Assembly (NCBI GenBank): GCA_047634635.1
Contig: JBLIIE010000162.1
Location: 1-10,997, forward strand
Origin: Granulosicoccus sp047634635
Lineage (GTDB): Bacteria; Pseudomonadota; Gammaproteobacteria; Granulosicoccales; Granulosicoccaceae
Length of the DNA stretch: 10,997 nt
Reading direction: 5' to 3'
Shown here piece after piece: positions 1 to 6,650 of the stretch. Made by a program: the position numbers and the translations under genes. The notes beneath the pieces are model-generated. The model had not been told where the DNA came from. It saw only the letters and a program-made list of their open reading frames with translations, and did not search any database. The stretch's first letter is position 1; each line of letters starts with the position of its first letter.

Positions 1-409
1 TCCCACGTTCTGCAGGCCAGCCTATAAATTGATATAGAGTAATAAACAACAAGAGCAACGATAACCCGGTTATCACCTCAGGCATCACCAGGGGTGCTGA
101 AATCATTCCCGTAAATAGTGTTTTACCACGAAAAGATCTGAAGCGAGCTAGTGTGAGTCCAGCCAACGTACCAAATACGGTCGCAAACGTCGCATTGATA
201 ATGGCAATTTTAAAACTAAGCGACGTCGCAGCCCAAACATCTTCGCTGTGCAGTAATTTCTCATACCATCGTGTTGAGAAACCTCCCCATACCGGCAGCA
301 GTTTTGAATCGTTAAACGAATACACCATTAGTAATATGATTGGTATATACAGAAATGCCAATCCAAAACACAAACATGTCAATAGGAATGTTGACCGTTT
401 TTTCTTCAC
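1..409 (-). CDS. potI: Putrescine-type ABC transporter permease, PotI-like (3' part cut by window edge)
   Basis: Second inner-membrane permease of a polyamine ABC importer; it would pair with the PotH-like protein to form the channel. I translated 136 codons from a GTG at 409, two bases after the potH stop, with AAGGGA five bases upstream as ribosome binding site. The N-terminus has a basic start (MKKKRS), a first membrane helix at about residues 8-30, then YSFNDSKLLPVW and FSTRWYEKLL, and later SAPLVMPEVITGLSLLLLF. From memory these match E. coli PotI closely (YSFNSSKL, STRWYGELL, APLVMPDVITGLSLLLLF). The cytoplasmic EAA loop that docks on the ATPase lies beyond the left edge, so integrity of the gene cannot be judged. 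It is the last visible gene of the amine operon. PotC of the spermidine system is the main alternative, but the wording of the conserved blocks favours PotI. Confidence 0.9.
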   Translation of the reverse strand, partial: MKKKRSTFLLTCLCFGLAFLYIPIILLMVYSFNDSKLLPVWGGFSTRWYEKLLHSEDVWAATSLSFKIAIINATFATVFGTLAGLTLARFRSFRGKTLFTGMISAPLVMPEVITGLSLLLLFITLYQFIGWPAERG

Positions 410-411
410 GG

Positions 412-1359
412 TTATCCCTTGTTCTCTATTGATTGCACACGATGGTATAGCATCATCGGAATGACAAGCACCAACAGCAGAACCACTGCAACAGCCGCCG
501 CTACGGGCCAATCATGATTGGCGTTAAACTCGCTCGACAATAGCCGGCCGATCATAAGAACATTGCCCCCACCCAACAAATCAGGGATAACGAACTCACC
601 TGTGGCAGGAATAAAAACAAGCAATGAACCAGCGATGATCCCCGGCAATGTTAGGGGTAAGGTGACAGTAAAAAATGTACTTGTAGGTTTGGCTCCCAGA
701 TCCGCTGCTGCTTCATGTAGTTCAATATCAAGTTTTTCCATATTCGCGTACAGCGGTAAAATCATAAACGGAAGGTAGGTGTAGATTATTCCGATATAGA
801 CCGCAAACTCTGAATACAAAAGACGGATAGGTTTATCAATAAATCCTATCCATAGCAATAAATCGTTAATCGTCCCTTGATCAGCGAGAAGTCCCATCCA
901 AGCATAAACACGTAATAAAAATGACGTCCAGAAAGGTAATATTATTAATAACAGTAAAACATATTTTGTGGTCCCTTCCGTTTTTACAATCGCATAGGCC
1001 ATTGGATAGCCCAACAACAAACAGGCTAACGTACAGATAGATGCAATCTTGATTGAATTGAAGTAGGTGTTAATGTACAGCTCGTCTTCCCACAGATACG
1101 CATAGTTATCTGTTTTTATAGTGATTGCCGGTAAGCCTTCCTTGCTCCAATCCAATAGATCTGAAAACGGTGGGCTAGCGATCAGAGATTCTGCGACACT
1201 GATTTTAAGCACAATAAGGAACGGTGCTAGAAAAAATAGTATTAGCCAGACGAAAGGTACCAACACCACTACTGATTGCCAGTTTTGTTGCAGGAATTTG
1301 TCGCATTGTTCCAGCCCGTTGTTTAGATGAATAATTACGGTAGTGGCTACAGACAGCAT
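412..1359 (-). CDS. potH: Putrescine-type ABC transporter permease, PotH-like
   Basis: Inner-membrane permease subunit of a polyamine ABC importer, 315 residues, about the usual length for PotH. A first helix lies at about residues 30-52 (VPFVWLILFFLAPFLIVLKIS). Four or five further helices follow at about 102-126, 133-157, 185-205, 238-260 and 286-306. The cytoplasmic EAA loop that contacts the ATPase is clear at about 216-239 (EAAADLGAKP ... TLPLTLPGI). Blocks such as LLLIILPFWTSFLLRVYAWMG and FIPATGEFVIPDLLGG match E. coli PotH as I recall it. The ATG at 1359 lies three bases after the potG stop, with GGAATAGA just upstream, so translation is probably coupled. The extra N-terminal stretch before the first helix is not conserved and could be slightly mis-started. 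I am confident of the family; the exact substrate is inferred from the operon. Confidence 0.94.
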   Translation of the reverse strand: MLSVATTVIIHLNNGLEQCDKFLQQNWQSVVVLVPFVWLILFFLAPFLIVLKISVAESLIASPPFSDLLDWSKEGLPAITIKTDNYAYLWEDELYINTYFNSIKIASICTLACLLLGYPMAYAIVKTEGTTKYVLLLLIILPFWTSFLLRVYAWMGLLADQGTINDLLLWIGFIDKPIRLLYSEFAVYIGIIYTYLPFMILPLYANMEKLDIELHEAAADLGAKPTSTFFTVTLPLTLPGIIAGSLLVFIPATGEFVIPDLLGGGNVLMIGRLLSSEFNANHDWPVAAAVAVVLLLVLVIPMMLYHRVQSIENKG

Positions 1360-1362
1360 ATT

Positions 1363-2520
1363 CTATTCCGTGAGTAGAATTGCGCTGCTTGGGTCAAAGC
1401 TCAAGTACACTTCGTCATCCCAGTCAACAGCGTGTTGTTCACCGCGGAATCGCTTCTGATTAGGCGACGTGACTTCGAGTACTTCCCCATAGTCTGTAGT
1501 AATACGGTAAGTTGAGAGACGTCCCAAATAGGCCATTTCGCGCACGGTACCGTGAATCAGATTCACAGATTCTATCTCGTTTGATCTATCAGGCATCTCC
1601 TTGTTTATGCGAATTTTCTCGGGACGTATTGCTACGCTGACGCTACTACCTATCGGTATTTCAGCATCGTGCTCAACATTGATGGTCTCTTCGCTTCCAG
1701 TGAGTTTTACAGTAACCAAATTGTTCCGTACAATCGAAACCTCACCATGAATCAAGTTTGCTGATCCGATGAAGCTTGCTATGAATTGGGTTTTTGGACT
1801 TTCATAGATTTCAGCTGGAGTGCCTATCTGCATGAACTTTCCTTGGTCCATGACCGCAATTCTGGTGGCCAGTGTCATAGCTTCTTCCTGATCATGCGTC
1901 ACGATGACAAACGTAATTCCCAGTTTATCCTGGATATTCATTAACTCAAATTGAGTTTGCTCTCTAAGGCGCTTATCGAGAGCTGCCAACGGTTCGTCCA
2001 AAAGCAGTACCTTGGGGCGTTTAATCAAAGCACGAGCCAGGGCGACTCGCTGCCGCTGTCCTCCTGAAAGTTGTTGGGGCTTGCGCTTGGCAAAGGTTTG
2101 TAATTCAACCATTGCAAGCATTTCCTCCACTCGCTGAGTAATTTCCTTTGCGTCAACACCGTCGCGTTTGAGTCCATAGGCCACGTTCTTCTCGACCGTC
2201 ATATGTGGAAACAAAGCGTATGACTGAAACATCATGTTGACTGGTCGCTCATACGATGGAACATTAGTCAGATCTACACCATCTATCGACAAAGTGCCCT
2301 CGGTAGGTGTTTCAAAACCAGCGAGCATCCGGAGTAATGTAGTTTTTCCACATCCAGAACCGCCTAATAATGCGAATAGTTCACCACGATAAACATCAAG
2401 ATCAATCCTGTCGACGGCGGTAAAGGCTCCGAAGCTTTTTGTTATGCCCCGGAGTCTAATAAAAGGAATTGCATCAGGGTCGAGCCAAGGGGTTTCAGTT
2501 AAGTCATGCTCTTGCGTCAT
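1363..2520 (-). CDS. potG: Polyamine ABC transporter ATP-binding protein, PotG-like
   Basis: ATPase that powers the PotHI channel from the cytoplasmic face. From the ATG at 2520 it is 385 residues. All ABC motifs are intact: Walker A GGSGCGKTT (about 53-61, Lys59), Q-loop FQSYALFPH (Gln99), signature LSGGQRQR (151-158), Walker B VLLLDEP with catalytic Glu176, D-loop LAALD, and H-loop His209 in VTHDQEEA. From about residue 255 a C-terminal TOBE-type regulatory domain follows (IASFIGSANLIHGEV, then SVAIRPEKIRI), as in PotA/PotG/MalK-type ATPases. The N-terminal lead (WLDPDAIPFIRLRGITKSFG) is PotG-like. A TTG codon at 2529 would add three residues, but neither site has a strong ribosome binding sequence, so I chose ATG. 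It is followed by potH after three bases and separated from potF by 92 bp that contain a hairpin. Confidence 0.94.
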   Translation of the reverse strand: MTQEHDLTETPWLDPDAIPFIRLRGITKSFGAFTAVDRIDLDVYRGELFALLGGSGCGKTTLLRMLAGFETPTEGTLSIDGVDLTNVPSYERPVNMMFQSYALFPHMTVEKNVAYGLKRDGVDAKEITQRVEEMLAMVELQTFAKRKPQQLSGGQRQRVALARALIKRPKVLLLDEPLAALDKRLREQTQFELMNIQDKLGITFVIVTHDQEEAMTLATRIAVMDQGKFMQIGTPAEIYESPKTQFIASFIGSANLIHGEVSIVRNNLVTVKLTGSEETINVEHDAEIPIGSSVSVAIRPEKIRINKEMPDRSNEIESVNLIHGTVREMAYLGRLSTYRITTDYGEVLEVTSPNQKRFRGEQHAVDWDDEVYLSFDPSSAILLTE

Positions 2521-2545
2521 AGGGCTCAATCGCTTTTACGACACC

Positions 2546-2598
2546 GATGCCGCTACTTAAATTCTCAGAAAACTGCTGAGACTCTATTGAGCGGCATC
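2546..2598 (-). promoter_or_regulatory. Nested inverted repeat between potF and potG
   Basis: A perfect 9-bp inverted repeat, GATGCCGCT at 2546-2554 and AGCGGCATC at 2590-2598, encloses a second stem, TCTCAG at 2563-2568 with CTGAGA at 2576-2581 and a seven-base loop. It lies in the 92-bp gap after potF. No run of T follows it in the transcribed (minus) direction, so it does not look like a full Rho-independent terminator. A 3' stability hairpin or partial attenuator that leaves more binding-protein mRNA than permease mRNA is the likely role; that is inference from similar arrangements in other binding-protein operons. Confidence 0.6.
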
Positions 2599-2612
2599 AG
2601 TAGCTTGGTAGG

Positions 2613-3716
2613 CTAGTTTGCTGACTTGAAGTTAGTCCAGGTGCGGGTCCTTACACGTTCTATTTTCTGCGGGAGTACATTAAGAGTATACATCTGCGCC
2701 ACTGCCTCAGCAGATGGAAACGCTGCAGAGCTACTTATAACTGCTTCGTCAATTAGAGGAATTGCATCGTGATTAGCCGTAGCGTACCAGACAAAATTAG
2801 TATCATTAGCAGCTACCTCAGGACGCATCATGTAGTTAAGAAAAATATGTGCGTTATCTACATTTTTAGCATCACTGGGAATCACCCACCCGTCCACCCA
2901 CACATTCGCCATTCCTGCTCCAGGTGGGGCGAAAAAATCTAATACAACGCCTGTCTTGGCTTCTTTTGCACCAGACATGGCTAATAATCCATCTGGCCCC
3001 CACGTTACTGAAACGCAAAATTCCTTCTCAGGCATACGCTGGTAGGCGTAGTTGTCAAAGGTTTTAATATAAGGGCGAATGGCTGCTAGCAATTCGCCGG
3101 TTTTTTTATAATCAGCCTTGTCTGTTGAACTCGGATCGAGCCCTAGATAAGCTAGTGTCATGGGGATAATATCGCCAGGCGAATCGAGGAAAGACACTCC
3201 GCATTCAGCAAGTTTTTCCATGTGCTCAGGCTTGAATATCAAATCCATGGATCCAATGGGCGCATCAGGATGGACTGATTTAACTAATTCCTCATTGTAG
3301 GTAACACCGTGGGTACCCCACATATAAGGCACGATATGCTTGTTGCCAGGATCCCAGTTGGCAGACAATTGACCCATTACATCTTTACGCATATGCTTGA
3401 AGTTATCAAGTTTTGTTAGATCCAATGGTTGCAAAATACTTGCTGGTATCAAGCGACCAATGGATGATCCAGAATGGCTCACTACGTCATATCCGGAGTT
3501 TCCAGCTAGTAGCTTGGAATCAACTGTTTCCACAGAGTCGTAGTTGTCGTAGATAACGTCAATATCAAATTCATTTTCAAAATTCGCGATTGTATCTTCG
3601 CCTATGTATTCACCCCAGTTATAAACATTCAGGGTTCCTTCAGCATTGACATTACTAGCCAAAACAAAGGGGGCAAGTACGGCAGCTGATAAAAATATCA
3701 CAGTGCTCTTATTCAT
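2613..3716 (-). CDS. potF: Periplasmic polyamine-binding protein, PotF-like
   Basis: Captures a di- or polyamine in the periplasm and hands it to PotHI. It has 367 residues. A Sec signal peptide spans about residues 1-25, with a hydrophobic core (IFLSAAVLAPFVLA) and a likely cut after VNA. The mature start LNVYNWGEYI is the family signature. Likely ligand residues by remembered alignment to E. coli PotF are Trp34, Glu36, Tyr37, Ser82, Asp182, Trp239, Asp242, Trp273, Asp275 and Tyr311. Cys172 and Cys234 match the PotF disulfide pair. The C-terminus (KIERVRTRTWTNFKS) is PotF-like. Odd points: Glu36 and Trp273 look like the spermidine binder PotD, whereas Asp242 is like PotF, so specificity may be broad or shifted. 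The start is set by a strong GGAGGA six bases before the ATG. It lies 53 bp after the Rieske gene in the same operon. Confidence 0.92.
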   Translation of the reverse strand: MNKSTVIFLSAAVLAPFVLASNVNAEGTLNVYNWGEYIGEDTIANFENEFDIDVIYDNYDSVETVDSKLLAGNSGYDVVSHSGSSIGRLIPASILQPLDLTKLDNFKHMRKDVMGQLSANWDPGNKHIVPYMWGTHGVTYNEELVKSVHPDAPIGSMDLIFKPEHMEKLAECGVSFLDSPGDIIPMTLAYLGLDPSSTDKADYKKTGELLAAIRPYIKTFDNYAYQRMPEKEFCVSVTWGPDGLLAMSGAKEAKTGVVLDFFAPPGAGMANVWVDGWVIPSDAKNVDNAHIFLNYMMRPEVAANDTNFVWYATANHDAIPLIDEAVISSSAAFPSAEAVAQMYTLNVLPQKIERVRTRTWTNFKSAN

Positions 3717-3722
3717 TCTTTG

Positions 3723-3728
3723 TCCTCC
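3723..3728 (-). promoter_or_regulatory. Strong ribosome binding site of potF
   Basis: GGAGGA on the minus strand, six bases before the potF ATG. It is the best Shine-Dalgarno match in the operon and fits the need for an excess of binding protein over the membrane subunits. Confidence 0.8.
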
Positions 3729-3769
3729 ACGGATATATCTATATTGATGGAACTTAACACGGACTGCTT

Positions 3770-4993
3770 CTAATCAAAATCCTCTAAACCAGGCGTTAAA
3801 TAATTCTCTTCACGAAGTTGTCGATTAATGTCAGCAAGGTTTGTGTTCAAAGGCTGCTGCGCAAGTCTGGCTACTGGCAATTGTGCCTGAATTCGATGAT
3901 GATAATGTCTGACGCCGTGTTCTAAGGACGACAAATGAGGTGGCGTCCAGGCACTTGATTTCATCCCCTCTTGTAGCCAACCGACAAAACTCTCATCTTC
4001 ATCTGCAGTTTCTTGATTGATTCTTCTATTTAGAAACCGAGCTGCCCTGACCTCTCGACGATCATCAGGAAGTGCAAATGAACGAGAAACATACAGGGTT
4101 GCTGTTGGAGACTGTGGGATAGTCATGTAAATTTCCATCATATCGGGATAAAACGCGAATATCAGATTAGGAAAATGTTGCACGTAATACCAGGATTTTT
4201 TCTTGTTCTCAGGTAAATGTTCGAAGTCAGGTAGTAGCTTCTGGTAGTGACGAACGCTCCAATTTCGTGCTGGGCGTGAACTGATATTGCCACGTGACAC
4301 CATGATTCCATCTTCAACTGTGTCGGCATAGTCCTGCCCATATAGTTGGTGTAGCGACGGATGGCCAATTGGTACGTGATAACCCTCGTTATCAATGTCA
4401 TGAATGGCTTTCCAGTTGTACGGCTTAATCTCAAACTCTACAGCGTCCAATGCTTGTAATAATTCTGGTTGATACTGCGAGACCTCCTCGGCAACGGGTG
4501 CCATCATTTGCGCAAGGGATTCTCCACCACTGACCAAACGAATAAATATAAATCCCATCCAGATCTCTAGCTCGACTGGTGCCAAGCCAATTTCAGATTT
4601 ATTCAGATTCTCAAAAGTTCCTGCTGCTGGAACACCTTGAAGTCTGCCGTCAAGAGAATAAGACCAACCATGAAAAGGGCATACCATTGCACCTGGACAA
4701 TTACCCTGGCTATCCTTGACGACACGACCAGCTCGGTGACGGCAAACATTATGGAAAGCGTTGATGGCTCCAGTTCTATTGCGAACGATAACTACTCGTT
4801 CATTGAATGCATCAAAAGTGACAAAGTCACCAGCTTTGGTGAGATCGCAGATGTGTCCAGCCAATAACCAGTTGGGCTTAAAGAGGTTCTCAATCTCAAG
4901 TTTGAAGAAATCTTCTGACTCATAAGTCCAGGGTGCGAGTAAATCGGTTTTAGCACTATTTCGGGCATCATGAAGTTCAACTGAATCATTCAT
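3770..4993 (-). CDS. Rieske non-heme iron oxygenase, alpha (catalytic) subunit
   Basis: Ring-hydroxylating-type oxygenase alpha subunit, 407 residues from the ATG at 4993. The N-terminal Rieske domain binds a [2Fe-2S] cluster through Cys84-x-His86 (CRHRAG) and Cys105-x2-His108 (CPFHGWSY). The C-terminal catalytic domain has the mononuclear iron ligands His206 and His211 in DNEGYHVPIGH, with Asp333 in DEDESFVGWLQEG as the likely third ligand. The position that normally holds the bridging aspartate (DxYH) is Glu203, as in carnitine monooxygenase CntA. Family members in amine contexts demethylate or cleave quaternary or methylated amines (GbcA, CntA, stachydrine demethylase); here the substrate is unknown. 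The start is one base after the aminotransferase TAA, so the two are probably translationally coupled. In-frame starts at 5005 and 5041 would overlap that gene. No reductase or ferredoxin gene lies nearby, so electrons must come from elsewhere. True aromatic-ring oxidation is possible but fits the context poorly. Confidence 0.88.
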   Translation of the reverse strand: MNDSVELHDARNSAKTDLLAPWTYESEDFFKLEIENLFKPNWLLAGHICDLTKAGDFVTFDAFNERVVIVRNRTGAINAFHNVCRHRAGRVVKDSQGNCPGAMVCPFHGWSYSLDGRLQGVPAAGTFENLNKSEIGLAPVELEIWMGFIFIRLVSGGESLAQMMAPVAEEVSQYQPELLQALDAVEFEIKPYNWKAIHDIDNEGYHVPIGHPSLHQLYGQDYADTVEDGIMVSRGNISSRPARNWSVRHYQKLLPDFEHLPENKKKSWYYVQHFPNLIFAFYPDMMEIYMTIPQSPTATLYVSRSFALPDDRREVRAARFLNRRINQETADEDESFVGWLQEGMKSSAWTPPHLSSLEHGVRHYHHRIQAQLPVARLAQQPLNTNLADINRQLREENYLTPGLEDFD

Positions 4994-4994
4994 A

Positions 4995-6368
4995 TTAATG
5001 CTCATGCTTGCCGGCGTCAGTTGCAGCCATCTCCAAACCACTGCGGAGCATGCTCACGAGATCATCAATTTGTTCTCGGTTTATCACAAGGGGTGGAGAC
5101 ATGACACACATGTTGTATATTGGGCGCACTAATAAACCGCGCGACTGACAATGTTTGTCAATTCGCTCACCTATTGTTGGGTCGCCTGGGTCCACTTTAT
5201 ACGGATCCTCGCACTCAACACATGCCATAAGACCCATTCCACGTACATCCACAACAATTGGAATATCTCGTAGTGTCTGTAATTGCTGTTGGAAATACGG
5301 TGCTAATGCGCGCGCATTTTCGAGTAGTTTTTCCCGCTCAATAATTTCAATATTTTTAAGTGCTGCAACACATGCAACAGGATGGCCTGAATACGTAAAT
5401 CCGTTGGCAAAAACGCCATTCTCATGAGTGTGATTAGACATCGACTCTAATAATTTGTCTGATACAAGAACTGCTCCCAACGGAATATACCCTGAAGTAA
5501 TTCCTTTGGCCGTTGTGATGATGTCTGGTACGACGTCAAACACCGCCTCACTGGCGAAAAAATGCCCTAACCGGCCAAATGCCGTAACGACTTCGTCAGC
5601 GATAACCAGAACACCGTATTTTCTGCACATATCCGCACAGCGTTTGAAGTATCCATTAGGGGGGACTACTACGCCTCCTGAGGCCAGGATGGGTTCCGCT
5701 ACAAAAGCTGCTACCTTCTCAGCACCGATCTTTAGAATCATAGCTTCCAATTCAGCCACAAGAAGATCACTGAACTCACCCAAACTCATGTCACTTGGTC
5801 GTTTGAATGGATTTGGGTCGCGCAGTTGATGAAAATGTTCTGTATCGAGATCCAGCATTTTTTTGTCTTTAGACTTCCCAGAACAGGAAGATGACAGGAA
5901 AGTGCTCCCGTGATAGCCGTTTTCGCGTGTAATAAAATGTTTTTTCTCAGGCTTTCCCAACAGATTGTTTCGAAAACCGACGAATCGCAAAGCCGTGTCT
6001 ACTGCCGTGGAACCACCCGTCGTAAAAAATACGTGGTTAAGATCACCAGGCGATAGCTCCGCCAGTTTCGCGGCTAATTTTGCAGCGGGTTCATTAGCTA
6101 AGCTCCAGGGACTACTGTAAGGCAGTTGCATCACCTGATCGGAGATAGCCTTCGCCATTTCAGCGCGCTTGTGCCCTATATTGACGCACCACATGCCCGC
6201 AGGTGCATCCATAAGACGGTTGCCCTCAGAATCGTGTATGTAGATTCCCTCAGAACTTGCAAGAATAGTACGGCTCTTACCACCCAGATCAGTGACATCA
6301 TCCCAAGGGTGAATAAACTTACTATCGTCAGCTCTAATAGCAGCGGTATCAAGTAAATCGGACTTCAT
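4995..6368 (-). CDS. Class III PLP-dependent aminotransferase, SpuC / polyamine-pyruvate transaminase family
   Basis: Transfers an amino group from a primary amine, most likely putrescine or a related polyamine, to a keto acid such as pyruvate, giving an aminoaldehyde. It has 457 residues, typical of the family. Motifs in order: AGMWCVNIGHK (57-67), TTGGSTAVDTALR (116-128, PLP phosphate site), GYHGST (151-156), Asp258 in VIADEV (pyridine nitrogen contact), Lys288 in TTAKGITSGYIPLG (Schiff base), GFTYSGHPVA (323-332) and Arg415 in LLVRP. GMWCVNIG, GYHGST and FTYSGHPVA closely follow P. aeruginosa SpuC as I recall it. The ATG at 6368 has GGAG five bases upstream. It is first in the amine operon, divergent from the TetR gene. 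No aldehyde dehydrogenase follows, so the aldehyde product must be oxidised by an enzyme encoded elsewhere. Taurine, beta-alanine or another omega-amine could be the donor; transporter context favours a polyamine. Confidence 0.88.
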   Translation of the reverse strand: MKSDLLDTAAIRADDSKFIHPWDDVTDLGGKSRTILASSEGIYIHDSEGNRLMDAPAGMWCVNIGHKRAEMAKAISDQVMQLPYSSPWSLANEPAAKLAAKLAELSPGDLNHVFFTTGGSTAVDTALRFVGFRNNLLGKPEKKHFITRENGYHGSTFLSSSCSGKSKDKKMLDLDTEHFHQLRDPNPFKRPSDMSLGEFSDLLVAELEAMILKIGAEKVAAFVAEPILASGGVVVPPNGYFKRCADMCRKYGVLVIADEVVTAFGRLGHFFASEAVFDVVPDIITTAKGITSGYIPLGAVLVSDKLLESMSNHTHENGVFANGFTYSGHPVACVAALKNIEIIEREKLLENARALAPYFQQQLQTLRDIPIVVDVRGMGLMACVECEDPYKVDPGDPTIGERIDKHCQSRGLLVRPIYNMCVMSPPLVINREQIDDLVSMLRSGLEMAATDAGKHEH

Positions 6369-6547
6369 AGAGACTCCATTGGCCCATCAACAGACTATTA
6401 AGGATGTACGGTAAATCTACGCAGCGCCACCTTGTGTTGTTTTCTTGCTTTTGTTTAACTTGCTATTAGAAAAATATTAATTTCGTACAGTCCCTTCTGA
6501 TAGTACAACCATGTATGACACATTTAGGCTCTTGATGTCCAGAGTTA

Positions 6548-6563
6548 TTGAACGCTTGTTCAA
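6548..6563. promoter_or_regulatory. Candidate operator: perfect palindrome TTGAACGCTTGTTCAA
   Basis: Six-base arms TTGAAC and GTTCAA match perfectly around GCTT. The flanks add GTTA at 6544-6547 and TAAC at 6568-6571, symmetric apart from a four-base insertion on the right. The site lies 15 bp before the TTGACA -35 of the TetR gene and upstream of the amine operon. As I recall, predicted BetI operators also use TTGAAC/GTTCAA arms, though without this spacer. This is the best candidate binding site for the adjacent BetI-like regulator. Confidence 0.55.
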
Positions 6564-6595
6564 CAAATAACTTGGCGTTGACACACTGTGAGCGT

Positions 6596-6616
6596 AGACT
6601 TTTCGATACGAAGTCT
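6596..6616. promoter_or_regulatory. Second inverted repeat upstream of the TetR gene
   Basis: AGAC at 6596-6599 pairs with GTCT at 6613-6616, and TTCG at 6602-6605 with CGAA at 6609-6612, around an ATA loop with two unpaired T. It sits where the -10 of the TTGACA promoter would be, so a bound repressor there would shut off the regulator gene. It could equally be a hairpin in the 5' leader. Sequence differs from the first palindrome, so it may serve another protein. Confidence 0.35.
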
Positions 6617-6650
6617 GAACCGATAATAAGTTTAATACTACGGTGACTAA

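Larger units (their letters stand above)
6369..6650. promoter_or_regulatory. Divergent control region between the amine operon and the TetR gene
   Basis: The 282-bp region holds no open frame worth calling. It must carry the promoters of both the minus-strand amine operon and the plus-strand regulator. It contains a perfect 16-bp palindrome and a second inverted repeat, listed separately. On the plus strand TTGACA at 6578-6583 is a good -35, but the -10 at the right distance (around 6600-6607) is poor. On the minus strand I could not assign a convincing -35/-10 pair; the AT-rich part at 6470-6485 is the likeliest zone. Confidence 0.65.

Noticed and set aside
2521..2529. TTG start for the PotG-like ATPase
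   Set aside because: It adds only three residues and has no better ribosome binding site than the ATG at 2520. It cannot be excluded, but ATG is preferred.
4162..4434. 90-codon minus-strand frame inside the Rieske gene
   Set aside because: It is a different frame of the same strand, fully within the oxygenase gene, with no recognisable domain. The oxygenase frame carries all the iron-binding motifs.
4994..5041. Longer Rieske protein starting at 5041 or 5005
   Set aside because: Both would overlap the end of the aminotransferase gene and add residues unlike the family. The ATG at 4993 follows the TAA by one base.
6369..6650. Sigma-54 promoter or riboswitch in the divergent region
   Set aside because: I found no GG-N10-GC element with proper flanks and no conserved aptamer-like structure. 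The inverted repeats are better read as protein-binding sites.
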